A stretch of 64,000 bases of DNA from Bacillota bacterium (GTDB lineage: Bacteria; Sysuimicrobiota; Sysuimicrobiia; Sysuimicrobiales; Segetimicrobiaceae): the NCBI GenBank assembly GCA_021324255.1, contig JAJPJL010000063.1, positions 29,217 through 93,216 on the forward strand, in the 5' to 3' direction. Numbering within the stretch: position 1 is the stretch's first letter; every line of letters begins with the position of its first letter. Position numbers and translations under genes: made by a program. Shown piece by piece: positions 46,412 through 54,831 of this stretch. A model generated the notes under the pieces. The model ran no database searches, was not told the DNA's origin, and was given only the letters and a program-made list of their open reading frames with translations.

Positions 46412-46947
46412 TGGGGGCTCGCGGCCGCGACGTGAAGGAGGCGCGGGGCGGCGCGGCCGCGCGGGTGCGCCGTCCGGGTCCCCCGGCATCGAGGCGTTTC
46501 CTCGTGCTCGCCGGCGCGGCCGTCCTCGCGTGGTCCGCCTGGGCGCTGGCCGCGCAGTACTCGCGCACGTACGCGCTGGGACGGGAAGCGGCGCGGTTGG
46601 ACGAGCGGCGCCGCGAGCTCGTGGCGTCGAACGAGGCGCTGCGCGAGGAGATCCAGCGTCTTCGCACGGACGACAAGTATCTCGCCTGGCTGGCTCGGAA
46701 GGAACTCGGCATGGTCCGCCCCGGCGAGGTCGAATTTCTCATCGTATCGCCCCAAGGGGGCGAGCCCGCCGGCGCGATTGGCGGGGAACCGGATCGGCGC
46801 GGCGCCGCGGCCACCTCTCCCGACCCCGGCGCCATTACTGCGCCGGCACCGGACGCCGGCGCGGCCCGCATACCCCAGGGGGGATGGATCGAGCGCCTGC
46901 TGCGGCGCGTGACGGTGTGGGCCGCCCGGCTTCACCTGATCCGCTAA
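46411..46947 (+). CDS. divIC: Septum formation initiator, DivIC/FtsB family
   Basis: A 178-residue bitopic protein. After a basic cytoplasmic tail there is one membrane helix (RRFLVLAGAAVLAWSAWALAA). Then comes an extracytoplasmic coiled coil (ALGREAARLDERRRELVASNEALREEIQRL) and the family motif DDKYLAWLARKELGMVRPGEVEFLIV. It would act in the FtsL/FtsQ (DivIB) divisome subcomplex. A Pro/Ala-rich tail of about 70 residues is unusual for the family. The ATG overlaps the SLT stop as TGATG. Confidence 0.88.
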   Translation: MGARGRDVKEARGGAAARVRRPGPPASRRFLVLAGAAVLAWSAWALAAQYSRTYALGREAARLDERRRELVASNEALREEIQRLRTDDKYLAWLARKELGMVRPGEVEFLIVSPQGGEPAGAIGGEPDRRGAAATSPDPGAITAPAPDAGAARIPQGGWIERLLRRVTVWAARLHLIR

Positions 46948-47021
46948 GTGATGAGGGCCGAGACCACCGGCCGCTGCCTGCGGCGTGAGCCAGGACGTCC
47001 GGCCAGGCCCGCTCGGCCCGT

Positions 47022-47615
47022 CTACTCTTGCCGCACATTGGCGACACCGTCCCAGAGCTCGCGGTAGAACAGGACGGTGTCGTCGAGGGATCCCGCGGCG
47101 CCGCGCGCGTAGCGGGGGATCACGCCCGCGCGCACGTACCCTAAGCGCTCGTAGAGCCGCTCCGCCGCGTCTCCGCGCCGGGTGTCGAGCACCAGCAGCG
47201 TGCGCCCCATCGCCCGGGCCGCGTCCTCGATCGCCCGCATCAGCGCGCCACCAATTCCCCGCCGGCGCGCGACGGAGTGCACCATCAACTTCATCACCTC
47301 GGCGCGATGGCGCGCGTTTGGCATCGGTGCGAGATCGGCCTGGACCGACCCCAGCACGGCGCCGTCCTCGACCGCGGCGAGCAGCACACGTGTCCCGGCG
47401 GCGACCGCGCGGATCGCCGCCACCCAGTACTCCGCCGCCGCCGCAGGATCCAGCGGCGGCAAAAATCCCACCGATGCGCCGCCGTCGACGACGTCCCGCA
47501 GCAGCGCCACGAGGCCGTCGAGACACGCGCCGGCGTCCGCGGCGCTCAGGCGCTCGACCCGATACGTCTGCGTGCTCTCGCACGCGCGGAACCCGGGTGC
47601 AGCATCACCGAACAC
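47022..47615 (-). CDS. GNAT-family N-acetyltransferase
   Basis: A 197-residue GNAT protein. Core: VLLAAVEDGAVLGSVQADLAP, then KLMVHSVARRRGIGGALMRAIEDAARAMG with the acetyl-CoA loop RRRGIGGA, and TRRGDAAERLYERLGYVRAGVIPRYA. The pattern is near that of small-molecule or aminoglycoside-like acetyltransferases, but the substrate is unknown. I start at GTG 47615 after AGGGGGG. It converges with divIC. Confidence 0.8.
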   Translation of the reverse strand: MFGDAAPGFRACESTQTYRVERLSAADAGACLDGLVALLRDVVDGGASVGFLPPLDPAAAAEYWVAAIRAVAAGTRVLLAAVEDGAVLGSVQADLAPMPNARHRAEVMKLMVHSVARRRGIGGALMRAIEDAARAMGRTLLVLDTRRGDAAERLYERLGYVRAGVIPRYARGAAGSLDDTVLFYRELWDGVANVRQE

Positions 47616-47867
47616 CGCATCCCCCCCTATAGAGACGTGTTCCGGCTCCGTGCCGACCGGTCGCACCCTGCTCCGGGCCGCGGCCACGAGGGCCGAAGAA
47701 AAACGCGCCGTCCGACGACATGTCGAACCGGCGCGACCCTGGCACCCGGCCACGGGGTCAGCGGGGACCCGCAGCCTAGTTCATAGCGCACCACACAGGG
47801 CCGCGGTTGTCAAGGTGCCGCGTGGCCTCCGGTTGCCGCCGGGCCGGCTTGGCGGACGCTCGTGGGA

Positions 47868-47905
47868 TGACAGAATCACTGATCGGTTAGGGGGTGACAG
47901 AATCA
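47868..47905 (+). repeat. Direct repeat TGACAGAATCA, two copies 27 bp apart
   Basis: Copies at 47868-47878 and 47895-47905 begin 27 bases apart (about 2.5 helical turns), and the second ends 30 bases before the -35 of the S1 promoter. They could be regulator sites. The motif, often preceded by GGGG, also reminds me of repeated end sequences of IS21-like elements, so a solo IS end is the other reading. Confidence 0.55.
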
Positions 47906-47946
47906 TCGAGCTATTACACTCACTTGATGCTTTATTGACACCCCCT
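47889..47946. repeat. Inverted repeat flanking a 58-bp AT-rich segment
   Basis: AGGGGGTGACA (47889-47899) and TGACACCCCCT (47936-47946) are inverted copies with one mismatch in 11. The right copy includes most of the -35 hexamer of the S1 promoter. It may be a small mobile remnant or an operator pair. Confidence 0.45.
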
Positions 47947-47963
47947 GGGAGCAGGGCTATAAT
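47935..47963 (+). promoter_or_regulatory. Perfect consensus promoter of the S1 gene
   Basis: TTGACA (47935-47940), 17-base spacer, TATAAT (47958-47963): exact housekeeping sigma consensus at optimal spacing, the strongest promoter I see in the window. The leader to the ATG is about 34 bases. Confidence 0.92.
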
Positions 47964-48003
47964 TCTCCCGCATCTCTTTAGGGGGAGGGTTGGTTTCACC
48001 GGT

Positions 48004-48375
48004 ATGAGCCTCGAGGCGGGAACGGTCCTTGAAGGCGTTGTCGTCAAGATCACCCACTACGGCGCGTTCGTTGAACTGCAGGACGGCAAAAGCGGCCTCG
48101 TTCACATTTCCGAGATCGCCGACACGTACGTCAAAGACGTCCGCGACTATCTCAAAGAGCAGGAACGGGTCAAGGTCAAGGTTCTCGGTTACAACGACAA
48201 GGGCAAGCTGGATCTCTCGGTCAAGCAGGCGCTCGACCCGGCCGAGCGGCAGGCACGAGCGCGCTCCAAGGCGACGTTTGAGGAGAAGCTGACCAAGTTC
48301 ATGAAGGAGAGCGAGGAGCGCCTCCTCGACCTCAAGCGTAACACCGAGGCCAAGCGCGGCGGCCGGCGCCGCTGA
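48004..48375 (+). CDS. yabR: S1 RNA-binding domain protein (YabR/GSP13-like)
   Basis: A 123-residue protein with one S1 domain (about 1-75: GTVLEGVVVKITHYGAFVELQDGKSGLVHISEIADTYVKDV, VKVKVLG) and a charged, mostly helical tail that ends GGRRR. Relatives (YabR, general stress protein 13) bind ribosomes or RNA. In Bacillus yabR follows divIC, as it nearly does here. The promoter is a perfect consensus, so strong expression is expected. The ribosome site is weak and rather far upstream (GGGAGG). Confidence 0.85.
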   Translation: MSLEAGTVLEGVVVKITHYGAFVELQDGKSGLVHISEIADTYVKDVRDYLKEQERVKVKVLGYNDKGKLDLSVKQALDPAERQARARSKATFEEKLTKFMKESEERLLDLKRNTEAKRGGRRR

Positions 48376-48392
48376 CCGCGCGGCACCGACCC

Positions 48393-48731
48393 TTACTGGA
48401 CCCCGAGCATCCAGGCTAGATCCTCGAACGTCTGCCAGACGATTTCGTCGGTCTGCAGGCTGCGGCTCTGATCCCGGATGTTGCCGAGCTCGCCGAGTTG
48501 CTCCAGCTCGTCGCGCATCCGCTGCAGCCGGTTTCGGAGCCCGAGCACGCGCTGATCGACGGTTTCCTCCGGGAGCAACCCCTGCACTTTTTCGAGCGCC
48601 TCACGCTCGACCTTGCGGGCGAGCCGGTCGATCTCCACGGGCTCGAGCCTCGAGTACACCACCAGGCCGCGTCGCTCCTCGACCGCCGCGCTCACCACGT
48701 TCTGCAGTTCTTTGAGTACCTGTTCGCTCAT
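48393..48731 (-). CDS. Coiled-coil protein of unknown function
   Basis: A 112-residue, mostly helical protein (MSEQVLKELQNVVSAAVEERRGL, then long heptad-like RLARKVEREALEKVQGLL and RNRLQRMRDELEQLGEL) with a conserved-looking end DEIVWQTFEDLAWMLG. I do not recognise a family. The ATG overlaps the upstream terpene-cyclase-like gene as ATGA, so the two are translationally coupled. Confidence 0.7.
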   Translation of the reverse strand: MSEQVLKELQNVVSAAVEERRGLVVYSRLEPVEIDRLARKVEREALEKVQGLLPEETVDQRVLGLRNRLQRMRDELEQLGELGNIRDQSRSLQTDEIVWQTFEDLAWMLGVQ

Positions 48732-49627
48732 CGCCGATCCTCGCGCAGTGTGTTCGACTTCGGTGCGGCGTCGCCTGCCGGCTCTCCGCCGCCGGACGTC
48801 GCATAGCGCAGCAATGCCCGCAGCGCCTGCAGCGCCACCTCGACGGCGTACGCGGGACCGTCCTCGGATGTCCACGAGCCGTCCGGCCGGCGGCACCGGG
48901 CGAGCAGGTCGAGGCACCGGCCGACGGGCCGGGCCTCCTCGTCCACCGCGGCTGTGCCGAGACACCGCAGCAACTCGACGAGCGCGCCGGCGCGCCAGCG
49001 GCTGTCGTCGACGGCCGCGAGCGCTTCCAGCCCCCGGGCGACCGCGTCGGAACCGGGCCCGTCCATGAGGTGGAGAAACGCCGTCGCGAACCACGTTGTC
49101 CTGAGGAAACCCACGAACCGCCCCCCGCTCGTTTGGCACGCCCGCAGGTAGGCGGCCGCGCGTTGGACCGCATCGGTTCCGGCGCCGGCGCGCGCGAGCC
49201 AGTACGCGACGAGCGCCGTGGACGCCACGCGGACGCGCGGGTCGCTGGGGAGCAGCCGGGGCGGCGGGCCATACCGGAGCAGACCCGGCGGCTCGTCCCA
49301 TGAACCGTCGGGACGCTGCTGCGCCAGGAGAAACACGAGCGCGCGATCCACGTGCGGTCCAGCAAAGAGGCCGAGATCGTCGAGCCACATCAGTGCGGTC
49401 GCCGTGGCCTCGATCGTGGAGGGGCGGCCCTGCACGAACTGATACGGGAACCCGCCGTCCTCGTTCTGCCGCGCCTCGAGCGCGCGTGTCACCTTGTCGT
49501 CCGGCCGCGCCCGCCCGAGAATGCCGCGGAGCCGCGCCCGCTCCAGCTCGCTGCCCTCGCGGTCGATATAGGCGATCGTCGCGCCCCACTCGATCGGGGC
49601 GGCGCGGGAGAGCGCTACGGCGGACAT
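48728..49627 (-). CDS. Prenyltransferase/squalene-cyclase-type alpha-alpha barrel protein
   Basis: About 299 residues with repeats of the terpenoid-cyclase alpha/alpha toroid: RQNEDGGFPYQFVQGRPSTIEATATALMWL, AQQRPDGSWDEP, RCRRPDGSWTSEDGPAYAVEVALQALRAL. These QDGSW-like repeats hold the fold, but no DxDD or DCTAE cyclase catalytic motif is seen, so it may be a non-enzymatic or unknown member. The start may be ATG 49627 or GTG 49657. Its stop overlaps the coiled-coil gene. Confidence 0.7.
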   Translation of the reverse strand: MSAVALSRAAPIEWGATIAYIDREGSELERARLRGILGRARPDDKVTRALEARQNEDGGFPYQFVQGRPSTIEATATALMWLDDLGLFAGPHVDRALVFLLAQQRPDGSWDEPPGLLRYGPPPRLLPSDPRVRVASTALVAYWLARAGAGTDAVQRAAAYLRACQTSGGRFVGFLRTTWFATAFLHLMDGPGSDAVARGLEALAAVDDSRWRAGALVELLRCLGTAAVDEEARPVGRCLDLLARCRRPDGSWTSEDGPAYAVEVALQALRALLRYATSGGGEPAGDAAPKSNTLREDRR

Positions 49628-49759
49628 GATCGGGCGCAGCGCATCCCGAGCGGACACCCGGCCCGGCCACAGGAAGCGCGCGGGTGCAATCCGAAGCGTC
49701 CTTTCATCAGATCGTCAGGGGAGGTGACCCCGCCCGCCTCGGCGGCGCGGGAACACAGC

Positions 49760-50659
49760 GTGGCGGAGCGCATCGGCTTTCTCGGCATCGGGGCGATGGG
49801 GCAACCCATGGCCGCGAACCTCTTGCGCCGGGGCCTGGACGTCACGGTCCTGGTTCACCGGCGTCCCGAGCCCGCGCGGGCGCTCGAATCTCTCGGCGCG
49901 CGCGTCGCCGGCTCGCTCGCCGACCTCATTGCGGGCTGCCCCATGGTGATCGCCTGCCTGCCGACATCCGCGGAGGTCGAGGCGACCGTCCTCGGGCCCG
50001 GTGGCGTGCTCGACGCCGGCGCGCCGGGCGGCATCTTCGTAGACATGGGCACCAGCCGGCCCGCATCGACGCAGATGCTGGCGCGGCGATTGCACGAGCG
50101 CGAGATCGCCATGGTCGACGCGCCGATCACCGGTGGCGTCCGGGGCGCGGCGGAGGGCACCTTGACGATCTACGCCGGCGGCCGGGCGGAGGACGTCGCA
50201 CGCGTGCGGCCGGCCCTCGACGCGATGGGGCGCGCGATCTTCCACATGGGGGACATCGGCAGCGGTCACGTCACCAAGCTCCTCAACAACATGATCTCGC
50301 TCTCGTCGATGGCCGTGCTGGCGGAGGTGCTGCCGCTCGGCGTCCGCGCCGGGCTCGACCCGGCGCGGCTCGTCGACGCGCTCAGCGCCGGCAGCGCCGC
50401 CGCACCGATGCTACAGGCGCGGAGTACGAGGATTCTCGATCGCGAGTTCACCCCGTCGTTCCAGGTCGCCCTGGCGCACAAGGATCTGCGCTTGGCCCAC
50501 GAGCTCGCCCAGGAGCACAACCTCCCCGTGCCGGCCACGACCTCCGCGCTCTTGACGTACACGATGGCGCGGAGCCTCGGTCTCGACGCGGAGGATACCG
50601 TGGCCCTGGTAAAGGTGTGGGAGCGTCTCGCCGGGGTCGAAGTCAAGCGCAACGCCTAA
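49760..50659 (+). CDS. 3-hydroxyisobutyrate dehydrogenase-family NAD(P)-dependent oxidoreductase
   Basis: A 299-residue beta-hydroxyacid dehydrogenase. The Rossmann motif IGFLGIGAMGQPMAANLLRRG is followed by the substrate loop DAPITGGVRGAAEGTLTIYAGG and the catalytic Lys in GSGHVTKLLNNM. Members oxidise 3-hydroxyisobutyrate, tartronate semialdehyde or related acids; the substrate here is not clear. The start is GTG 49760; GTG 49724 is possible but overlaps its own ribosome site. Confidence 0.85.
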   Translation: MAERIGFLGIGAMGQPMAANLLRRGLDVTVLVHRRPEPARALESLGARVAGSLADLIAGCPMVIACLPTSAEVEATVLGPGGVLDAGAPGGIFVDMGTSRPASTQMLARRLHEREIAMVDAPITGGVRGAAEGTLTIYAGGRAEDVARVRPALDAMGRAIFHMGDIGSGHVTKLLNNMISLSSMAVLAEVLPLGVRAGLDPARLVDALSAGSAAAPMLQARSTRILDREFTPSFQVALAHKDLRLAHELAQEHNLPVPATTSALLTYTMARSLGLDAEDTVALVKVWERLAGVEVKRNA

Positions 50660-50737
50660 CCCCTCGCGACGCCGAGCCGCTCGAATGCCGCGGCGCTCAC
50701 AGCCGGACAGCCGTCCCACCGGGCCGCCGCGCCACGC

Positions 50738-51547
50738 TCAGCCGGCGGCCAGGTCCTCATCGCGCAGGTCGGTCAAAAACATGTGCCCCGGCGCATGAGT
50801 GATCATGAGCTCGACCTGCGCCGCCATCGCCACCGCCTGCGGCGTGACCCCGCACCCCCAGAAGACCGGGATCTCCCCGGGTTCGATGCGCGGCGGATCC
50901 CCGAACTGGGGACGGGCGAGGTCGGCGACCCCGATTGCGGTCGGGTCGCCCGCGTGCACCGGCGCGCCGTGCGCGCCGGGATACCGTCCCGTCACGAGAA
51001 TGGCCCGCGGGACCGCCGCCGCGGGCAGCGGCCGCATGCTGACGACCATGGGGCCGCTCAGGGCGCCCGCCGGGCGGCACGGCAGGGACGTGACGTACAT
51101 CGCGACGTTGCACCCATCTTCGAGGTGCCGCACTGGCAGCCCGGCCCGGACCATGGCGCCCTCGAACGTAAACGAGCATCCGAGGAGGAACGCGACGAGG
51201 TCATCCCGCCAATACCGCGTGATCTCGGTCTCCTCGGCCTCGAGCCGGCCGCGGCGGTAGATGCGATACCGCGGGAGGTCGGTCCGGAGATCGGCCCCGG
51301 GCGCGGCGCGGGCCGGTTCGGGAGAGCCCGGGTCCGTGACATCGATCAACGGACACGGCTTCGGATTGCGCTGGCAGAAGACGAGGAAGTCGTAGGCGAG
51401 CCCGCGAGGCACCACGACCAAGTTGGCCTGCGCAAAACCGGGCGCCAGGCCCGCCGTGGGGCGATCCCAGCCCCCGCTCCGGATGCGAAGACGCAGATCC
51501 CGTGGAGACGCATTCTCGAGCGCGCTGATTTGCGCCGGCACCGTCAT
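50738..51547 (-). CDS. DUF1445 family putative hydro-lyase (YcsI-like)
   Basis: A 269-residue protein of the DUF1445/D-glutamate cyclase-like family: [85 protein letters not shown] and the terminal [21 protein letters not shown] with [13 protein letters not shown]. The family is annotated as hydro-lyases of uncertain substrate. It converges with the dehydrogenase and diverges from the MFS gene. Confidence 0.85.
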   Translation of the reverse strand: MTVPAQISALENASPRDLRLRIRSGGWDRPTAGLAPGFAQANLVVVPRGLAYDFLVFCQRNPKPCPLIDVTDPGSPEPARAAPGADLRTDLPRYRIYRRGRLEAEETEITRYWRDDLVAFLLGCSFTFEGAMVRAGLPVRHLEDGCNVAMYVTSLPCRPAGALSGPMVVSMRPLPAAAVPRAILVTGRYPGAHGAPVHAGDPTAIGVADLARPQFGDPPRIEPGEIPVFWGCGVTPQAVAMAAQVELMITHAPGHMFLTDLRDEDLAAG

Positions 51548-51700
51548 GGCACGATATTCCTCGACTCCCCCGGTCTGTCCTCCGCGCCGCGGGAGGGGGG
51601 CGCGGAATGCTCTCGAACGGATCGGCATGTGCCGCACCGGTAGTTTACCCGGCGCCCCGGCCACCTCTCGCGCCGCGCGGCCGGCGTTCGCGCCGCGGCG

Positions 51701-52954
51701 GTGATCTCGCTTCCGGGGCTCCTCGGCCGCCGGCGCGCCGCCGTGCACTACGGCTGGATCATCGTCGGCGCGCTCTCGGTCACCGAAACCGTCTCGTGGG
51801 GGATCATCTACTACGGGTTCCCGGTGTTCCTCCAACCGATGGAGCGCGCGCTCAACGCCTCCGCCGTCGCGGTCGCCGGCGCGTTTTCACTGGCGCTCGC
51901 GGTCACCGCATTCGCCGCAGTTCCCGTGGGACGCTGGATCGATCGCGGCGGTCCGCGCGGCCTCATGACGACCGGCTCCTGCCTCGCCGTGCTCCTCACG
52001 TTTGCCTGGGCCCGCACCGGCAGTCTCGCCATGCTGTATGCGGTGTGGGGCGGCATGGGCGTGGCCATGGCGATGACGCTGTACGATCCCGCGTTTGCGG
52101 CGATCGTGCAGTGGTTCGGGAAGCACCGCGACCGCGCCCTGCTGATCGTGACGCTTGCCGCCGGGCTGGCGAGCACGATCTTCATGCCGTTCGCCGCGTG
52201 GTTGCTGGCGCGGATCGGCTGGCGCGCGGCGATCGAGGTGCTCGGCATCCTGCTCGCGGCGATCACGATTCCCATTCACGCGGCGGTGCTGCGCCCCTCG
52301 AGCCTCACGGAGGCGACCGCGAGGCCCGCCGTGTCCCGGGAGCCCGCCGATGCCGGCGGCGTCCCGCTGGGCGATGCGGTACGCCGGGCATACTTCTGGA
52401 CGCTCAACGTGACGTTTGCGGTCGGCGCGTTCGCCACGGTCACGATCACCGTGCATCTCATCCCGTTCCTGACGCAGCACGGGTATCCTCCGGGGTACGC
52501 CGCGGCCGCCGTGGGCTGGATCGGCGCGATGCAGATTCCGGGGCGCCTCCTCTTCGTACCGGTCGCCGCGTGGCTCGGCCCGCGCGCGGTGACGGGATCG
52601 GTGTTCGTCGCCCAGGCCCTGGCGATGGCCATGCTGCCGCTGGTCGGCCGCCTCCCGATGCTCATCCCGGCGATCCTGCTGCTCGGCGCGGCCAACGGCA
52701 TGTCGACGCTGGCGCGCCCCTCCGCCGTTGCCGACGCCTTTGGCCGGCGCCACTACGCCAGCGTGAGCGGGGCGATCGCGGCCGGGTCAAACGGCGCGCG
52801 CGCGCTGGCACCGGTCGGCGCGGCACTGCTCGGCGCGTGGATGGGAAGCTACGCGCAACTGTTCGGCATGCTGGCCGGCGCGCTGGCGCTCGCCGGCGCC
52901 GCGTTGCTCGTGGCGGCGCGCACGGCGCCGTCCGGAGCGAAGCGGGCGGCCTAG
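51701..52954 (+). CDS. MFS transporter, OFA-like
   Basis: A 417-residue transporter with 12 predicted membrane segments. The [32 protein letters not shown] start and the [12 protein letters not shown] loop are typical of the oxalate/formate-like and monocarboxylate MFS group. The substrate is probably an organic anion but is not determined. It starts at GTG 51701, diverges from the DUF1445 gene and overlaps the MBL gene stop by four bases. Confidence 0.82.
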   Translation: MISLPGLLGRRRAAVHYGWIIVGALSVTETVSWGIIYYGFPVFLQPMERALNASAVAVAGAFSLALAVTAFAAVPVGRWIDRGGPRGLMTTGSCLAVLLTFAWARTGSLAMLYAVWGGMGVAMAMTLYDPAFAAIVQWFGKHRDRALLIVTLAAGLASTIFMPFAAWLLARIGWRAAIEVLGILLAAITIPIHAAVLRPSSLTEATARPAVSREPADAGGVPLGDAVRRAYFWTLNVTFAVGAFATVTITVHLIPFLTQHGYPPGYAAAAVGWIGAMQIPGRLLFVPVAAWLGPRAVTGSVFVAQALAMAMLPLVGRLPMLIPAILLLGAANGMSTLARPSAVADAFGRRHYASVSGAIAAGSNGARALAPVGAALLGAWMGSYAQLFGMLAGALALAGAALLVAARTAPSGAKRAA

Positions 52955-53598
52955 CGACCCGCCCGCCGCGCCAGCGGGGCCACGAACGGATTGGAGTGCC
53001 GCTCTTCTCCGATCGTCGTCTCCGGGCCGTGGCCGGGGTAGCAAACCGTTTCGTCCGGCAGGGGCAGCAGCACGCGGGCGATCGAGTCCAGCAACGCCTC
53101 CATGCTCGCGCCGGGCAGATCCGTTCTCCCCACGCTGCCGGCGAACAGCGTGTCGCCGACGAACGCCAAGCGCTCCCCGATCAGGCAGACGCCGCCTGGA
53201 CTGTGGCCGGGTGTGTGCCGCACCGTCAAGCCGAGCGCGCCCACCCGCAGGTCATCGCCGTCCCGGAGCCACCGGTCCGGCTGCGGCGATGGCGGCACCT
53301 CGATCCCAAACAAGATCCGCGCGCGGGCAGGCCCCTGCTCGAGCACGTCGCGCTCGGCTTCGTGGATCCAAAACGGTGCGCCGGTCGCCCGGCGCACCGC
53401 ATCGACGGCCATCACGTGGTCGAAGTGTCCGTGGGTGTTGACGATCGCCGCGACCCGCGCGCCGTACCTGCGAACCGCGGCTACGATCCTGTCCGGTTCG
53501 TCCCCGGGATCGATGACGAACAACTCACCGGCGGCCTCGTCCCCGAAGAGATAGCAGTTCGCCTGGACCGGTCCAACCGGAAAGCCCTCGAGGATCAT
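52951..53598 (-). CDS. Metallo-beta-lactamase fold hydrolase (glyoxalase II-like)
   Basis: A 215-residue MBL protein with the dinuclear metal motif THGHFDH, then HTPGHSPGGV, the bridging Asp in FVGDTLFAGSVGRTDLP, and the final His in CYPGHGPETTIGEE. This layout fits the hydroxyacylglutathione hydrolase-like group. In Gram-positives such proteins act on thioesters of other low-molecular thiols; substrate not known. Confidence 0.85.
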   Translation of the reverse strand: MILEGFPVGPVQANCYLFGDEAAGELFVIDPGDEPDRIVAAVRRYGARVAAIVNTHGHFDHVMAVDAVRRATGAPFWIHEAERDVLEQGPARARILFGIEVPPSPQPDRWLRDGDDLRVGALGLTVRHTPGHSPGGVCLIGERLAFVGDTLFAGSVGRTDLPGASMEALLDSIARVLLPLPDETVCYPGHGPETTIGEERHSNPFVAPLARRAGR

Positions 53599-53682
53599 CC
53601 CGCGGCCCGCGCCGCCGCGCCGGTCCGCCGGGCGACACGTGACGCCGGCCCCGGCGCCGCGGAGGGGCGGCCGCGGAGCAGG

Positions 53683-54225
53683 CTACGCCCGCGCCCCAAC
53701 CTTGGCTCCGCTCAGCGCCTTGACGATCTCCCGGCAAAATGCCGGTAGATCCGCGGGGGTGCGCGAGGAGATCAGATTTCCGTCCACGACCACTTCTTGA
53801 TCGACGTACCGCGCGCCGGCGTTGATCACGTCGTCCTTGATCGCACTGACGCACGTCATCGTCCGTCCCTTGAGGATGCCCGCCGACACCGGCACCCAGC
53901 CGGCGTGGCAGATCGCCGCCACGACCTTGCCCTGCTCACAGGCCTCGCGCACGAGCCGCAGCATCGGCTGATGCCGCCGCATCCGGTCGGGCGCGTAGCC
54001 GCCCGGCACGACGACCGCGTCAAACTCCGATGCGCGCGCATCGTCCATGGAGAGGTCGGCCTTCGCCGGGTACCCTTCCTTGCTCTTGTACGTCTCTCCG
54101 GCCTTGGGCCCGACGATCGTCACCTTCGCGCCGGCCTCCCGAAGGCGCAGCGCCGGATACCACAGCTCGAGATTCTCGTAGTGATCCTCCGCGAGCACCG
54201 CGACCCGCTTCCCGCTGAGCTCCAT
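53683..54225 (-). CDS. DJ-1/PfpI-family protein
   Basis: A 180-residue protein of the PfpI/YhbO group. The nucleophile Cys is in AAICHAGWVPVSAG, Glu in DHYENLELWYP, and the VVVPGGYAPDRMRR segment follows the usual fold. Relatives are reported as deglycases or stress chaperone-hydrolases; the activity is debated. ATG 54225 is preceded by GGGAGG. It has a good promoter with a palindrome over the -10, which suggests a dedicated regulator. Confidence 0.88.
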   Translation of the reverse strand: MELSGKRVAVLAEDHYENLELWYPALRLREAGAKVTIVGPKAGETYKSKEGYPAKADLSMDDARASEFDAVVVPGGYAPDRMRRHQPMLRLVREACEQGKVVAAICHAGWVPVSAGILKGRTMTCVSAIKDDVINAGARYVDQEVVVDGNLISSRTPADLPAFCREIVKALSGAKVGARA

Positions 54226-54261
54226 GCGGCCACCTCCCGTGGGCTGTCCCCGTTTGTGCGC

Positions 54262-54276
54262 CACTCAGCCTGAGTG
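54262..54276. promoter_or_regulatory. Operator-like palindrome over the pfpI promoter
   Basis: CACTCAG-C-CTGAGTG, perfect 7-bp arms around one base, overlaps the -10 hexamer of the pfpI-like gene and its expected start of transcription. A bound dimer would repress. Confidence 0.6.
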
Positions 54277-54301
54277 TAGGAAGGCGCGCGATCACGGTCA
54301 A
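54273..54301 (-). promoter_or_regulatory. Promoter of the DJ-1/PfpI gene
   Basis: Minus strand: TTGACC (54296-54301), 17-base spacer, TACACT (54273-54278). Leader of about 40 bases to the ATG. Confidence 0.75.
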
Positions 54302-54370
54302 ACGGGGCCCCGGCCTGCGACGCCGCCGCGTCAAACGGGGGGCCGCGGGCCGGTGCGCCCGCGGATCAGC

Positions 54371-54397
54371 GGGGCGCCTGCATCACGCAGGCGCCCC
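54371..54397. terminator. Hairpin terminator after the small secreted protein gene
   Basis: GGGGCGCCTGC-ATCAC-GCAGGCGCCCC, a perfect 11-bp stem with a 5-base loop, 39 bases past the stop of the secreted protein gene. No T-run follows. Confidence 0.6.
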
Positions 54398-54435
54398 GCG
54401 TGTCGACTCCCGGCGGAGCGCGCCGTCCGCTCGTA

Positions 54436-54669
54436 CTAGTACCGGTGAAACCGGCACCACCGGACCGCCCGCCAGTCGCGATTCCAGTACGCCCAGCGGC
54501 AGAATCGATCCCGCCGGTAGTAGTAGTCGGGAGGCGGACCGTAGCCCGGCCCGATCTGCACGTAGAGCCCTTGTGCCTGGGCCGCCGCCGGCGCGAGGCT
54601 CAACGGCACCCCCACGAGCATGAGACACGTGACCGCGAGCAAGCCCGCGCGCGTCGCAAGCGTTCTCAT
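54436..54669 (-). CDS. Small secreted Tyr/Arg/Trp-rich protein
   Basis: A 77-residue protein with a clear signal peptide (TRAGLLAVTCLMLVGVPLSLAPAAAQAQ). The mature part of about 45 residues is unusual: GYGPPPDYYYRRDRF, then two cysteines eleven apart in CRWAYWNRDWRAVRWC. It is rich in aromatic and basic residues. The pattern resembles small exported YXXRRD/YRR-type proteins of unknown role common in proteobacteria. No function can be given. Confidence 0.65.
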   Translation of the reverse strand: MRTLATRAGLLAVTCLMLVGVPLSLAPAAAQAQGLYVQIGPGYGPPPDYYYRRDRFCRWAYWNRDWRAVRWCRFHRY

Positions 54670-54831
54670 ATCACGATCGCCCTCCTTGTTCCCGGCTCCA
54701 CCCGCCGGACAAATAGTGGTGCGCCTCAGACATATCGCACCGGCGTGAAAAACTCGCCGAGAGCCCGTGAAGGTCCCGTGAATGTCTGATGAACCGGACA
54801 GGGCGGTCGTGACGCCGGGGCCGGGGCGGGC

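Larger units (their letters stand above)
47616..48003. other. Non-coding gap with promoter and repeats
   Basis: This 388-base stretch between the divergent GNAT and S1 genes has no gene that I can support. The left two thirds look like ordinary GC-rich spacer. From about 47860 the GC content drops. The right end holds two copies of TGACAGAATCA, an inverted repeat AGGGGGTGACA/TGACACCCCCT, and a perfect consensus promoter for the S1 gene. Confidence 0.7.

Noticed and set aside
47616-48003. Intact insertion sequence or MITE
   Set aside because: No transposase frame, no target-site duplication that I can see; only short repeats, so it is kept as a hypothesis.
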